Shown here: positions 35,601 through 46,600 of the stretch, in pieces
How positions within the stretch are numbered: the first letter of the stretch is position 1
Layout: every line of letters begins with the position of its first letter
NCBI RefSeq assembly: GCF_000067165.1
Contig: NC_010162.1
Coordinates: 11,458,501-11,522,500 of the forward strand
From: Sorangium cellulosum So ce56
Lineage (GTDB): Bacteria > Myxococcota_A > Polyangia > Polyangiales > Polyangiaceae
Direction of reading: 5' to 3'
DNA length: 64,000 nucleotides
Made by a program: the position numbers and the translations under genes
The notes under the pieces: model-generated
What the model saw: the letters and a program-made list of their open reading frames with translations, nothing else
Told to the model about the DNA's origin: nothing
The model's database searches: none

Positions 35601-38600
35601 TGCTCGGGCTGGTGGGGATCGAGCGGGAGGTACGCGCCGCCGGCCTTGAGCACGCCGAGCAGCGCGACGACCAGCTCGATGTCGCGCGACTCCAGCACGG
35701 CGACGATCGTGTCCGGGCCGACCCCCTGCGCCCGCAGCGCGTGGGCCACGTGGTTCGCGGCGCGGTTCAGGGCCGCGTAGCTGAGCCGGCGCCCGCCGCA
35801 CGTCACCGCGTCCGCGTCCGGCGTCCTCCGCGCCTGGGCCTCGAAGAGCGCCACATAACCCGGCGCGGCGGGGTCCGCGCTCCCGGTGGCGTTCCACTCC
35901 AGGAGGAGCTTCCGGCGCTCGCGCTCGCCGAGGAGCGAGAGGTCGCCGAGCCGCGCCCCAGGGCGGCTGGCCATCTCTTCCAGGAGCTGGACCAGGTGGC
36001 CCAGCATCCGCTGGACGGCGTCGCGCTCGAACCAGCGCAGGTCGTACGAGAGCCGGATCCCCAGCCGCTCGCCCGGGTACGCCACGACCGTCATCGGGTA
36101 GTTCGTGTGGACGCGGTCCTGCTCGGTGGAGAGCTGGACCTGGCTCACCTGCTTGCCGAGGTCGGGATCCTGCGGCGCGTTCTCGAAGACGAGGAGGCTG
36201 TTGAACAGCGCCTGCCCCTTCGGGAGCTCGCTCCACCGCTGGACGTTCACGAGCGGCGGATACTCGAACTCGCGGATCCGGTAGTTGTGCGAGAGGAGGC
36301 CCTCGAGCCACGCGACGAGCGGCTGCTCGGGCGACACGCGCACCCGGAGCGGCAGGCTGTTGATGAAGAGGCCGACGATCGTCTCCACGCCCGGCAGATC
36401 GGTCGGGCGGCCCGCCACGGTCACGCCGAACACGACGTCGCGCTGGCCGCTGTAGCGGCTCAGGAGCAGCGCCCACGCCCCCTGCACGAAGGTGTTGGGC
36501 GTCAGCGCGTGCTGGTGCGCGAGGCGGACGAGCGCCTCGGTGAGGGCCAGGGGGAGGAGGACCAGCTCGTCGCTCATCCCCGTCCCCGCGAGCGGCGCCG
36601 CGCCGTCGGGGGCGGGCCGCTCCACGCCGAGGGGCGTCGGCTCCTCGAAGCCGCGGAGCTCCTCGCGCCAGAACCGCTCGGCCGCCGCGAGGTCCTGCCG
36701 CGCGAGCCACGCGATGTAGTCCCGGTACGGGCGCGGCTCGGGCAGCTCCAGCGAGCGGCCCTCGCCCAGGGCCGCGTAGTACGACAGGCACTCGGTCATC
36801 ATCACGGCGAAGCACCAGTCGTCCGTGAGGATGTGGTGGAAGCTCCGCACGATGCGGTAGCCGTCGTCCGCCATGCGGATCAGCCGGATCCGCATCAGCG
36901 GCGCGCGGGTCATGTCGAGCCCCGCGGCGAGCTCGTCCCGGAGCACCTCGGTCAGGCGCTGCTCTTGCTCGGCCGCTGTCTGGCCGCGCCAGTCGAGGAC
37001 GTGGAGGATCTCGGAGAGATCGACCTGCCGGTGGACGATCTGGAGCGGCCGCTCGAGATCCTTCCACGCGAAGGACGTCCTCAGCATGGGGTGCCGCGCC
37101 ACCACCCGCCGCCAGGCCTCGATGATGCGGCCGGTGTCGAGCGGGCCGTGCCACGCGTAGTGCTGCTGCATCAGGTAGATGCCGGAGCCCGGGTTCAGGA
37201 GGGTGTGGAAGAGCATGCCCTCCTGCATCGGCGAGAGCGGGTAGACGTCGTCGAGCCCCGACGGATCCGGCAGGTGGCGCGCGATCTCGTCCTGCGTGAG
37301 GCCGCTGAGCGGGAACAGGGACGCCGGCGGCGGCGTCGCGCCGGGCGGCTCTGCCCGCGGCGCCCCGGCCTGGTCCGGGCCCGCAGCGGAGGCGGCGGAG
37401 GCGGGGCCCGCGGCCGGGGTCGCCGGCGAGGAGACCGCGACCGCCGCGGCGCCGGCCACCGTCGGGTGGTCGAACAGAGCCTTCGGGCTCAGCTTGACGC
37501 CGCGCTGGTTGGCGCGCGCGATGACCTGGAGGCTCCGGATCGAGTCGCCGCCGAGGGCGAAGAAGTTGTCGTGGATGCCGACCCGCTCCACGCGCAGGAT
37601 GTCGGCCCAGATCTTGGCCAGGATGGCCTCGACCTCGCTCCGGGGCGCGACGAAGCCGCCGGCCTCCGGCGCGCCCGCCCGCTCGGGCTCCGGCAGCGCC
37701 GCGCGGTCGATCTTGCCGTTCGCGGTGAGCGGCAGCGCCGGCAGCGCCACGATCACGGCGGGCACCATGAAGTCGGGCAGCTGCTCCGCGAGCCGCGCGC
37801 GGAGCGCCGCCGCGTCGAGCGCCGCCTCGCGGGCCACGACGTAGGCCACGAGGCGCGCGGCCCCGCCGTCGTCCCGCGCCGCCACGACCGCCTCGCGGAC
37901 CTCGGGCTGCTCGCGCAGGCGCGCCTCGATCTCGCCCAGCTCCACGCGGTGGCCGCGCAGCTTGATCTGGTGGTCGGTGCGCCCGAGGAACTCGATCGCG
38001 CCGTCGGCCAGGACGCGCGCCCGATCCCCGGTGCGGTACAGCCGACCCCCGGGGACGCCCCCGAACGGATCCGGCACGAAGCGCTCCGCCGTCAGCTCGG
38101 GGCGCGCATGGTAGCCGCGGGTCACGCCAGCCCCGCCCAGGTAGAGCTCCCCGGGCACACCCACGGGCACCGGTTCGAAATTTACACCAAGGACATATGC
38201 CTGGGTGTTGGGGAGCGGCCGGCCGATGGGCACGGTTGCCCCGGAGCGGCCGCGCGCGGGGTCGATCTGCCATGTGAGCGAGCCTACGGTCGTCTCGGTG
38301 GGGCCGTAGTGGTTCACGACGGTGCAGCCCGGCGCGAGCGTCCGGATCCGCTCGATGAGCTCCCAGCTCGACGCCTCCCCGCCGACCACGAGGCAGCGCG
38401 CCGGCAGCACGCGCTCGGGGCGCGCGGCCTCGAGGAGCGCGCCGAGGTGGCTGGGGACGATCTTGAGCGCGTCGACCCCGTGGCGGCTCATGTACTCGGC
38501 GGTCGCGTCGGGATCGAAGATCCGCGCCTCGGACAGGACGTGCAGCGCGCGGCCCGAGCAGAGCGCCCCGAAGAGCGACGTGTGCCCGAGGTCCGCGGCC

Positions 38601-40636
38601 ACGGTCGAGACGAGCGCCATGCCGCCGCCCTCGGCGAGGGGCAGCCGCGCGAGCACGCCGCGCACGTAGTTCACGAGGTGCCGGTGCTCGACGGCCACGC
38701 CCTTCGGGCGCCCGGTCGAGCCCGAGGTGTAGATGAGGTAGGCGAGGTTGTCGGTCCGGGCCGTCTGTCCAAGCGGCGCGCCGGGCTCGGCCGCGAGGGC
38801 GCCCGCGTCGCGGTCCAGGAAGAGCAGCGCGGGCCCCGGCCCGTCGAACGCGCCGGCCCACCGCTCCTGCGTGACAACGACGCGCGCGCCGCTGTCCTCG
38901 ACGACGGCGCGGAGCCGATCGCGCGGGAACTTCGGGTCGACGGGCACGTACGCGGCGCCGGCCTTGAGCGCGCCGAGCAGCGCGAGGACCATCTCCGCCG
39001 AGCGCTCGATGCACAGGACGACCCGGTCCTCGGGCCCCACGCCGAGCGCCCGCAGCCTCCGCGCCAGCTGGTTCGCCTTCCGGTCGAGCTCCCCGTAGGT
39101 CAGCGCGGTCTCCTCGCAGGCGACCGCGAGCGCGCCGGGCCTCGCGGCGGCGTGCGCCTCGAAGAGCTCGTGGACGCAGGCGGTCGGCGGGGAGGCCGTG
39201 GCCGTCGCGTTCAGGTCGGTGACCAGGCGCCGCCGCTCGGCGGCGCCCACGAGGGGCAGCTCGGCCAGGCGGGCGTGCGGCCGCGCCACGATCGCCTCGA
39301 GCAGCGCGCGGCACTGGCCGAGCAGGCTGGCCGCGGCCTCGTGCGTGAGGCGGCGGCGCTCGTAGCACAGGATGAGCCCGAGCTCGCGCGACGGATCGAC
39401 GATGAGCGACAGCGGGTAGTTGTTGCGCCCGACGGTGAGCAGGGCGCCGGCCTCACGCCCGCCGCTGGGCTGGGGCAGGGCGCGGACGCGCACGTCGCGC
39501 ACGTCGCGCAGCGCGTCGCCCACGCCCCCCTCGGGATAGCTGTCGAACACCACGAGCGTCTCGAAGAGCGAGCGGCCGCCCGGCACCTCGCTCCAGCGCT
39601 GGACGAGCGACAGGGGGGCCCACTCGCGCTGGCGCAGCTCGCTGTTCCGGTCCTGCAGCCGCGAGAGCCACGCGGCGAGCGGCTCGTGCTCGTCCACGCG
39701 GACCCGCACCGGCAGGGTGTTGATCAGCAGGCCGACGATCGCTTCGGAGCCGGGGAGCTCCGGGGGGCGGCCCGAGACCGTGGAGCCGAAGACCACGTCG
39801 GGCTCGCCGCTGTGCCGCGACAGGAGGAGCGCCCACGCGCCCTGCACGAGCGTGTTCACCGTGACGCGCAGCCGGCGCGCGCAGGCCGCGAGCGCGTCGC
39901 CCTCGGCCCGCGAGAAGCGCAGCTCCTGCTCGCCGAAGGGGAACGCGCCGCCGCCCGCGGCGGCCGCCCCTGCCGCGGGCGCGGCCTCCAGGGGGAGCGG
40001 CGTCGGCGTCCGGAACCCGGCCAGCGCGCCGCGGAAGAACCGCTCGGCCGCCGCTTCGTCCTGGGCCTGCGCCCACGCGAGGTACTCCCGGTACGGGCGC
40101 GGCCGCGGCAGCTCGGGGGTCGTGCCCCTCACGAGCGCCCGGTAGATGACAAGGGCCTCTCTCAGCAGGAGGCCGAAGCTCCACCCGTCCAGCAGGAGGT
40201 GATGATGGCTGTTGATGAAATAGAACGCGTCCTCCTCGACCCGGACCAGCGTGAGCCGCATGAGCGGGGCCTTCAGCAGATCGAAGCCGCCGCGCCGGTC
40301 GGCGGCCAGGAGCTCGGCCAGCGCCGCCTCGCGGTCGCCCGCGGCGAGCCCGCGGAGGTCGTGGTGCGCCACCGGGATCGTCGCCCGCGGGCGGACGACC
40401 TGCACCGGCCTGGCGACGCCCTCCCAGACGAAGCCGGTGCGCAGGATCGGGTGCCGCTCCGCGAGCATCTGCCATGAGCGCTCGAAGGTGCCGACGTCGA
40501 GCCGCCCCTCCAGCACGAAGGACGTCTGGACGAAGTACGGGTCGGCGGACCGGTCCGAGACCGCGTGAAAGAGCAATCCCTGCTGGAGCGGGGAGAGGTA
40601 GTGAATCGACTCAACGTCTTTCTTGTTGTTCGCCAT
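31589..40636 (-). CDS. NRPS 2: C-A(Asp)-T, C-A(Dab)-T, C-TauD hydroxylase
   Basis: 3015 aa. M5: C (SHHHLLLDGW, about 148; begins SPLQQGLLFH as in D-acceptor types, matching the upstream E domain), A with pocket DLTKVGHVGK (Asp), T with LGGDSI (about 1030). M6: C with HHILTDDW (Gly of HHxxxDG replaced by Asp), A with FDISVWQ and pocket DIWELTADDK, matching the 2,4-diaminobutyrate code, T with LGGHSL (about 2151). M7 begins with C (VVHHIVADGW, about 2346) and ends, unusually, in a Fe(II)/2-oxoglutarate hydroxylase (about 2675-3015). ATG at 40636 lies 4 nt after the NRPS 1 stop. Codes were read by eye. Confidence 0.9.
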   Translation of the reverse strand: MANNKKDVESIHYLSPLQQGLLFHAVSDRSADPYFVQTSFVLEGRLDVGTFERSWQMLAERHPILRTGFVWEGVARPVQVVRPRATIPVAHHDLRGLAAGDREAALAELLAADRRGGFDLLKAPLMRLTLVRVEEDAFYFINSHHHLLLDGWSFGLLLREALVIYRALVRGTTPELPRPRPYREYLAWAQAQDEAAAERFFRGALAGFRTPTPLPLEAAPAAGAAAAGGGAFPFGEQELRFSRAEGDALAACARRLRVTVNTLVQGAWALLLSRHSGEPDVVFGSTVSGRPPELPGSEAIVGLLINTLPVRVRVDEHEPLAAWLSRLQDRNSELRQREWAPLSLVQRWSEVPGGRSLFETLVVFDSYPEGGVGDALRDVRDVRVRALPQPSGGREAGALLTVGRNNYPLSLIVDPSRELGLILCYERRRLTHEAAASLLGQCRALLEAIVARPHARLAELPLVGAAERRRLVTDLNATATASPPTACVHELFEAHAAARPGALAVACEETALTYGELDRKANQLARRLRALGVGPEDRVVLCIERSAEMVLALLGALKAGAAYVPVDPKFPRDRLRAVVEDSGARVVVTQERWAGAFDGPGPALLFLDRDAGALAAEPGAPLGQTARTDNLAYLIYTSGSTGRPKGVAVEHRHLVNYVRGVLARLPLAEGGGMALVSTVAADLGHTSLFGALCSGRALHVLSEARIFDPDATAEYMSRHGVDALKIVPSHLGALLEAARPERVLPARCLVVGGEASSWELIERIRTLAPGCTVVNHYGPTETTVGSLTWQIDPARGRSGATVPIGRPLPNTQAYVLGVNFEPVPVGVPGELYLGGAGVTRGYHARPELTAERFVPDPFGGVPGGRLYRTGDRARVLADGAIEFLGRTDHQIKLRGHRVELGEIEARLREQPEVREAVVAARDDGGAARLVAYVVAREAALDAAALRARLAEQLPDFMVPAVIVALPALPLTANGKIDRAALPEPERAGAPEAGGFVAPRSEVEAILAKIWADILRVERVGIHDNFFALGGDSIRSLQVIARANQRGVKLSPKALFDHPTVAGAAAVAVSSPATPAAGPASAASAAGPDQAGAPRAEPPGATPPPASLFPLSGLTQDEIARHLPDPSGLDDVYPLSPMQEGMLFHTLLNPGSGIYLMQQHYAWHGPLDTGRIIEAWRRVVARHPMLRTSFAWKDLERPLQIVHRQVDLSEILHVLDWRGQTAAEQEQRLTEVLRDELAAGLDMTRAPLMRIRLIRMADDGYRIVRSFHHILTDDWCFAVMMTECLSYYAALGEGRSLELPEPRPYRDYIAWLARQDLAAAERFWREELRGFEEPTPLGVERPAPDGAAPLAGTGMSDELVLLPLALTEALVRLAHQHALTPNTFVQGAWALLLSRYSGQRDVVFGVTVAGRPTDLPGVETIVGLFINSLPLRVRVSPEQPLVAWLEGLLSHNYRIREFEYPPLVNVQRWSELPKGQALFNSLLVFENAPQDPDLGKQVSQVQLSTEQDRVHTNYPMTVVAYPGERLGIRLSYDLRWFERDAVQRMLGHLVQLLEEMASRPGARLGDLSLLGERERRKLLLEWNATGSADPAAPGYVALFEAQARRTPDADAVTCGGRRLSYAALNRAANHVAHALRAQGVGPDTIVAVLESRDIELVVALLGVLKAGGAYLPLDPHQPEQRIAGVVEASRAPVVVTSEAWVPRLAKALAHLPEPARPRFVTRERLAAQRGPAPEPVENPPRLAGPGHLAYVIYTSGSTGVPKGAMVEHAGMLNNVRGKIPALELGPSDVIGQTASQCFDISVWQLLSALLCGGRVHIVPDEIVGDPRRLLEEAEAQGITVLELVPSLLAELVSADADAPRLSRLRWMLPTGEALTPDLCRRWFARYPRVPLMNAYGPAECADDVALHTITAAPGPEVVHMPIGRPVPNVRLHVVTGGDLAPVGVTGEICVAGVGVGRGYLNDPARTAEVFVPDPFGGAPGARMYRTGDLGRRLADGTLEFSGRRDHQVKIRGFRIELGEIEARLARHPEVREAVVTVREERTSGKRLVAYVVGEGGATPAPERLREFLKEALPDYMVPPVFVALPALPLTPNGKVDRKALPAPEAPAADPDGASAGAPTTPTEEALAGIWAEVLGIERAPVHAGFFELGGHSLLATQVVSRVRKALGVELPLRSVFDHPTVAELARDVDRRRDPAGGAPAAGAPPLVAVPRQGPLPLSFAQQRLWFLAQLEPDSAGYNMTAAVRVEGELDLAVLKESLAALVRRHESLRTTFGVVSGEPVQVIAPEGAPGFEVVDLSATPDAERGAAVQRLATDRAERPFDLGRGPLLRLTAIRLRRDELVLVVVVHHIVADGWTMNVLIADLAELYAAARAGRPPALRPLPVQYADFAVWQRRCIQGPVREALLGAWRERLAGPPPALDLRPDHPRSAASTYRGGRRTIAVDRALSEALRALGRREGATLFMTLLAAFKVVLLGRTGQSDVLVGTDVAGRNRAETEGLIGFFVNLLVLRTDLGGLPTFRELLQRVREVTLDAYAHQDLPFEQVVDAVRPAREPGRHPLVQTLFVLQNVPASEISLPGVRFSAMELDREVSRFDLGVFVEETDEGLACTWKYRADLFEPPTIEAMAAHFMAVLRAIVDDPDRRVTALAAAERKERTVEGRARDEGRLRSLKRITPRKVDVGPSALVATSTLGDGPLPLVVKPAVADVDLAAWAREERAFVEAQLLRHGAVLFRGFPIRSAPEFEQVAQAICGELFGEYGDLPREKTGQHIYGSTPYPADKAILFHNESSHLPRWPLKQWFFCVQAAPEGGATPIVDCRRLHEALAPDVRERFRRSGLLYVRNFTPGFDVDWQDFFHTADPAVVEERCRAGGMRCEWLAGGRLRISQRGPAVLSHPKTGERVFFNQIQLHHPAYLEAPVRESLLAMVGEQWLPRNVTYGDGAPIEVETTRALGEAYERCAVRFPWQEGDIILLDNMLVAHGRDPFSGPRKIVVAMGEMITAERAEQASRASDGAVAS
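34397..35899 (-). other. Module 6 adenylation domain, Dab pocket
   Basis: Motifs A3 (YTSGSTGVPKG), A5 (NAYGPAECADD), A7 (YRTGDLGRR), A8 (QVKIRGFRIELGEIE) and A10 (NGKVDR) are intact. Pocket positions read Asp-Ile-Trp-Glu-Leu-Thr-Ala-Asp-Asp-Lys, as in Dab-activating domains of pyoverdine synthetases. The Dab aminotransferase at the end of the operon agrees. Confidence 0.75.
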
Positions 40637-40640
40637 GGTC

Positions 40641-43600
40641 TCAGTCCAGTCGTTCGAGGATGGAGTCCAGCTCGTCCGCCGCGAGCGCGACATCGGTGAA
40701 GTCCGCCGGCGTGTAGCCGCCGGCGCCGGGTGACAGGCAGTGGGCGATCAGCCCTCTCAGCGCGTCGCGCCACATCGCGCCGACCGCCGCGATCGTCTCC
40801 TGCCGGTAGCGCGCGACGCTGTAGCGGAAGGTCGCCTCGAGGCGGCCGCCGTACACCGACGCGTCGATCTCGATCTCGTACGGGAGCAGGCTTCGCGGGT
40901 CGTGCTCGGGGCCGGACGACTCCGCGGCCACGGAGACGCGCGCGCCGGCGCCGACCACCTGGTCCCACTGGCCCAGGTAGTTGAAGCAGACGCCGGGCGT
41001 CGGCAGGCGGCGCAGCCGGTCCGCGAGCGCCCCCGCGCCGAGCTCCCGCACCGCGCCGTAGGGGAGGCCGCGCCGCGGGATGCGGCGGACCTGCTCCTTC
41101 ACCGCCTTGAGCACGGCGCCCGGCGCCGCGTCCGGCGCGACCTCGAGCAGCACCGGATAGACGCTCGTGAACCAGCCGACGGTGCGCGACAGGTCGAGGT
41201 CCTCGCCGTCGAGCTCCTCGCGCCCGTGGCCCTCGACGTCGATCGCCACCGCGCCGCCGCCGGTCCATCGCGCGAGGGCCAGCGAGAGCGCCGTCAGCAA
41301 GACCTCCTCGATCCGCGTCCGGTACACCTCGGGGACGTCCTCGAGGAGCGCGCGCGTCTCCACGTCGCCGAGCGCGATCGCGACGCTGGACATGACCGCC
41401 TCGGACCGCTCGCCCGAAGGATCGTCCGGGACCGGCGAGGCCACGCGATCCCACGGCAGATCGAGCCAGAACGCCGCCTCGCGCTCGAGCGCCGGGCCCT
41501 TCGCCGCGGCCTCCAGGCGCTCGGCCCACCGCTTGTACGAGCTCGTCTTGGCGGGCAGCCGGATCGGCTCGCCTCGCCGCGCCTGCTCGCAGGCGGTCTC
41601 CAGATCCTGGAGGAGGATCCTCCACGAGACGCCGTCGACAACGAGGTGATGCGCGATGAGCAGCAGCCGCCCCGGGCGGCGGGGTCCAAGGTCGAACCCG
41701 ATCACACGGAAGAGCGGGCCGCCCGTCAGGCTCAGGTCGGCCTGCCACCGGGCGGCGCGCTCCGCGATGGCCGCCGGCAGCTCCGCGTCGGGCACCGCGG
41801 AGAGGTCCTCGCGCTGCGCGACCTGGGCGAGCTCTTCAGGCGCATGGACCTGCCGCCACCCCGCCCCGTCCCGCAGGAAGCGCAGGCGGAGGGCGTCGTG
41901 GTGGTCGAGCAACGCCGGCACCGCCGCCGCCACGGGCGCCCAGTCGAGCGGCCCCAGCAGCGCGAGCAGGACGGACTGGTTCCAGTGGTGCGGGTTGGGG
42001 AACGGCTGCGCGAAGAACCAGCGCTGGATCGGCGTGAGCGGCGCCTGGCCGGTCACGCGCCCCTGCTCCGCCGTCGGGCCCGTGGCCGCGCGCCCCGCGA
42101 CGGGGGCCAGCGCCGCGATGGTCTGGTGCAGGAAGATCTGCCGCGGGGTGATCTGCAGCCCGGCCTCGCGGGCGCGCGCCACGACCTGGAGGCTCAGGAT
42201 GGAGTCGCCGCCGACCTCGAAGAAGTTGTCGTGGATGCCGACCGTGTCGTGCCCGAGCACGTCGGCCCAGATCTTCGCGAGCTCTGCCTCCACGGCCTCG
42301 CGGGGCGCGGCGCGCTCGGCCTCGTTGCGCGCCGGCGCCGGGAGCGCGCGCCGGTTCACCTTGCCGTTCGTCGTGTGGGGGAGCGCCGGCAAGAAGACGA
42401 AGGCCGACGGCACCATGTAGTCGGGCAGCCGCGCCTGCAGGAAGGCGCGCAGCTCGTCCGCGGCCGGGGCCGGATCGGAGGGGACGACGTAGGCCACGAG
42501 CCGCTTCGCGCCCGGCTCGTCCTCGCGGGCCAGCACCGCGACCTCGCTCGCCGCGGCGTGCTCCGCGAGCCGCGCCTCGATCTCGCCGAGCTCGATGCGG
42601 ATGCCGCGCAGCTTGACCTGGTGATCGACGCGCCCGCCGAACTCGAGCTGGCCGTCGGCGCGCCAGCGGGCGAGGTCGCCGGTGCGGTAGAGCCGAGCGC
42701 CGGGGCGGTCCGAGAACGGATCGGGGACGAAGCGCTCCGCGGTCAGCTCCGGGCGCGCCCAGTACCCGCGCGCGAGCCCTTCGCCCCCGAGGTACAGCTC
42801 TCCGACCACGCCGGCCGGCGCCGGCTGCCCCGTGTGATCGAGCACGTACGCGCGCGTGTTCGCGAGCGGCCGGCCGATGGGGACCGCCCACGCGTCGCGC
42901 GGGTCCGCGGCGGCCGACAGGTCGCTGACCGTCGCGGTCACCGTGGTCTCGGTCGGGCCGTAGGCGTTCAGGAGGCGGACGCGCGAGGCCTCGGGCGACG
43001 CCCGCCAGGCGCTCACCCGCTCGGGCAAGGCCGCCTCGCCGGTGATGACGATCTGCCGGAGGCACGGCGGCAGGGCCGCGCCCGCGCCGAGCTCCGCGAC
43101 GACGCGGTGCCAGTACATGGTCGGCAGCACCGCCGCGGTCACGCCCCACGCGCCGCACGACGCGAGGAACCCGGCCACGGACTCGAGCATCGCGTCGGTG
43201 CGCAGCACGAGCGTCGCGCCTCGGGCGAAGCACGGGAAGATCTCCTCCGCGCTCGCGTCGAAGCTCAGCGACGCGAACTGCAGCACCCGGTCGCTCGACG
43301 AGATCTCGTAATCGACCGCCGCGACGTCGACGAAGCTCGCGAGTGCCCGGTGCGGGATCACGACGCCCTTCGGCGTCCCCGTCGACCCGGAGGTGTAGAG
43401 GATGTAGGCCGTCTGCTCGGGCGCCGCCTCGCCCGGAGGCGGCGTCGCGGGCTCGCCCTCCAGGCATGCCCAGCCGGGATCGAGGCGGACGAGCTCCAGG
43501 CCGCCGGGCAGGTCGCCGGCCGTCTCCTGCCCGGCGAGGACGACGCGGATGCCCGCGTCGGCGACCATCACGGCGACGCGCTCGTCCGGGGTGCTGGGGT

Positions 43601-46600
43601 CGATCGGGACGTAGGCGCCGCCGGCCTTGAGCACCCCGAGGACGGCGGCGATCATCTCGGTCGAGCGCGGCAGGCACACGCCGACGCGGACCTCCGGCCC
43701 GACGCCGCGGCGCCGCAGGAGGTGCGCGAGCTGGTTGGCGCGCCGATCGAGCTCCGCGTACGAGAGGGACCGCTGCTCGTGGACGACGGCCACGGCCTCG
43801 GGCGCGCGCGCCGCCTGCTCCTCGAACCGCCGGTGCACGAGGCGCGGCGCCCGGTCCGGCGCCGCGGCGCTGCCCCACTCGAGCACGCGCGCGCGCTCCG
43901 CCGGCGCGAGCATCGACAGCTCGGAGAGGCGCGCCGCCGGGCGCGCGGCCGCCGCCGCGAGCAGCCGCTCGAGGTGCTGGGCCATCCGCTCGATCGTCGA
44001 CCGATCGAACAGGTCCGTGCTGTACTCGAACGAGCCGCTCAGCTCGCCCGACGCCAGCGTCATGTCGAGCGAGAGATCGAACTGCGCGCTCCCGGGATCC
44101 ACCTCGAGGGGCCGCACCTCGAGGCCGGCGATCGGCGCCGCCTGCGGCGGCGGCTGATGGAGCGTGAACATGACCTGGAACAGCGGGCTTCGGCCGAGAT
44201 CCCGGGCCGGGCGCAGCGCCCTCACGAGGTGCTCGAACGGCAGGTCCTGGTGCGCCTGCGCGCCCAGCACCTCCTCGCGGACGCGCGGGAGCAGGTCCGT
44301 GAGCCGCGGGTCGTCGGACAGGTCGGCGCGCAGCACGAGCGTGTTGACGAAGAAGCCGATCAGGTCCTGGACCTCGAGGCGGGCGCGGTTGGCCACCGGC
44401 GTCCCGATCCACAGGTCGGTCCGACCGCTGTACTTCGCCAGCAGCGCCTGGAACACGGCCAGGAGCAGCACGAACGGCGTGACGCCTTGCTGCCGCGCGA
44501 GCGCGAGGAGCTGGGCCGAGAGCTCGGTGGGGAGCGCGAAGGCGTACCTGGCCCCCCGGTAGGACTGCGCCGCGGGCGGCGGCCGGTCGGTGGGGAGCGA
44601 CAGCGCGGCCGGCTCGCTCCCGAGCCGCTGCAGGAAGTAGGCGAGCTGCTGGTCGAGCGCGGGCCCGTCGAGCCATTCGCGCTGCCAGCGCGTGTAGTCG
44701 CCGTACTGGACCGGGAGCTCCGGGAGCGCCGCGGCCCGGCCCTCCGCGTCGGCGGCGTAGAGCTCCATCACCTCGTCGACCAGGAGGCTCAAGGACCACC
44801 CGTCCGACACGATGTGGTGGAGGACGACGAGCAGCGTGTGCTCGCGCTCGCCGAGGCGGAGCAGCGTGATCCGGAACAGCGGCCCCTCGGTCAGGTCGAA
44901 GGCGCGGCTGGCTTCCGCCTCGAGCGCTCGCCGCGCCGCTGCGTCCCGCTCCTCGGCGGGCAGGGCGCGGAGGTCCGTGATCGAGAGCGCGACAGGCTGC
45001 TCCGCGTGGACGATCATCACGGGCCCGCCGTCGATCTCCGCGAACGTCGTGCGCATCGACGCGTGCCGGCGGACCACCGCCTCGAACCCGCGCCTCAGCC
45101 GGTCCACGTCGAGCGGGCCGGCGAGCCGCACGGCCGCCGGGATGTTGTACGAGGCCGCGGTCGGCTCGAGCTGGGCCAGGAACCACAGGCGCTGCTGGGC
45201 GAACGAGAGCGGCGGCGCGCTGTCATCCGTTTGCCCCGTGAGCTGCGCGGTGATCGGCGGCAGCGCCACGCCCTGCTGCTGCCGCACGGCCTCGTCCACC
45301 GCGCGGGCGAGCGCGGCGACAGTCGGGTGATCGAAGAGGGACCTGAGCGGCAGCTCGACCTCGAAAGCGGCGCGGACGCGGGAGATCACGCGCGTCGCGA
45401 GGAGCGAGTGCCCTCCGATCTCGAAGAAGCTCTCGTCCACGCCGGCGGCCTGCTGGCCGAGCACGTCGGCCCAGATCCCGGCGACGGCCTCCTCCGTCGC
45501 CGTGCGGGGCCGATCGCCCGCCGCGCGCGCGGCGGCCCCCGGCGCGGGCCCGGCGATCCGGCGCCGCTCGCCGTCCGGCGACAGCGCCGGATCGCCGGCC
45601 TGCGGCGCCGCGCGCCACGCTGCGGCGAGCCGCTCCCGCTCCCCGTCCCCGAGGGCCGCGACCTCCAGGAGCCGTGCCTCGGGGTGGCCGGCGATGCGCT
45701 CGAGCAGGCCGCACATGTCCGCGGCCAGGCGGGCGACGGTCCCCTCGTCGAGGCGCCGCGTGTCGAACGAGAGCGACAGCGCGAGCTCGTCGCCGGGGAC
45801 GACGGCGACGGTGAGCGGGTAGTTCGTCCAGGCCTCCGCCGTGCTCACCTCGATCCCGAGGGCGCGCCGGTGCGCGTCGACGGCCTCGTCGATGGGGTAG
45901 TTCTGGAACACGAGCAGCGACTCGAAGAGCGGCGCGCCCCGCGCCACGTCGCTCCATTGCTGCACCTGCACGAGCGGGCTGTGCTCGTGCTGGCGCAGCT
46001 CGAGGTTGAGCTCCTGGATCCCGCGGAGCCACGGGGCGAGCCCCGCCTCCGGGTCGACGCGGAGGCGCAGGGGGAGCGAGTTGATGAACACGCCCATGAT
46101 GGATCCGGCCTCGGGCAGATCGGCGGGGCGGCCGGCCACGGTGACGCCGAAGAGCACGTCCGGCGCGCCGCTCTCGCGGGCCAGGAGCAGCGCCCACGCG
46201 GCCTGTACGGCGGTGTTGAGCGTCACCCCCTGCGCCTGCGCGAGGCCCTGGAGCGCCCTCGTCGCGCCGGGCGTGAGCCGCGCGCGGTGCTCGCGGAACC
46301 CGGGCGCCGCGGCGTCGGCCCGCTCGACGTGACCCGCCGGCAGCGGGGTCGGCGCCGTCAGCCCCTTCAGGTGAGCCCGGAAGAAGGCCTCGGCGGCCGC
46401 CATGTCCTGCCGCTCGAGCCACGCGACGTAGCGCTTGTAGGGCGGCGCTTCCTCCCGCGCGCGGAGCGCGCCGCGGCGCGCCTCGTCGTAGCAGGTCAGC
46501 CACTCCTCGAGGATCAGCCCCTGACACCAGCCGTCGAGCAGCGCGTGGTGGACGCTCCAGACGATCTGGTCGACGCGCTCCGAGAGGCGCAGCACCGAGA

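Noticed and set aside
31593..39368. Extension of the NRPS 3 frame by about 2,590 codons upstream of its ATG.
   Set aside because: This is the wrong frame of NRPS 2 (Arg/Ala-rich); the ATG at 31592 overlaps the NRPS 2 stop and starts a good C-like domain.
31703..40477. Uninterrupted plus-strand frame of nearly 3,000 codons opposite NRPS 2 (similar very long antisense frames at 27597-31832, 40740-48968 and 49167-56039).
   Set aside because: Strong GC bias at third codon positions removes stops on the opposite strand; the translations are Arg/Ala/Pro/His-rich without domains, whereas the minus strand reads as canonical NRPS.
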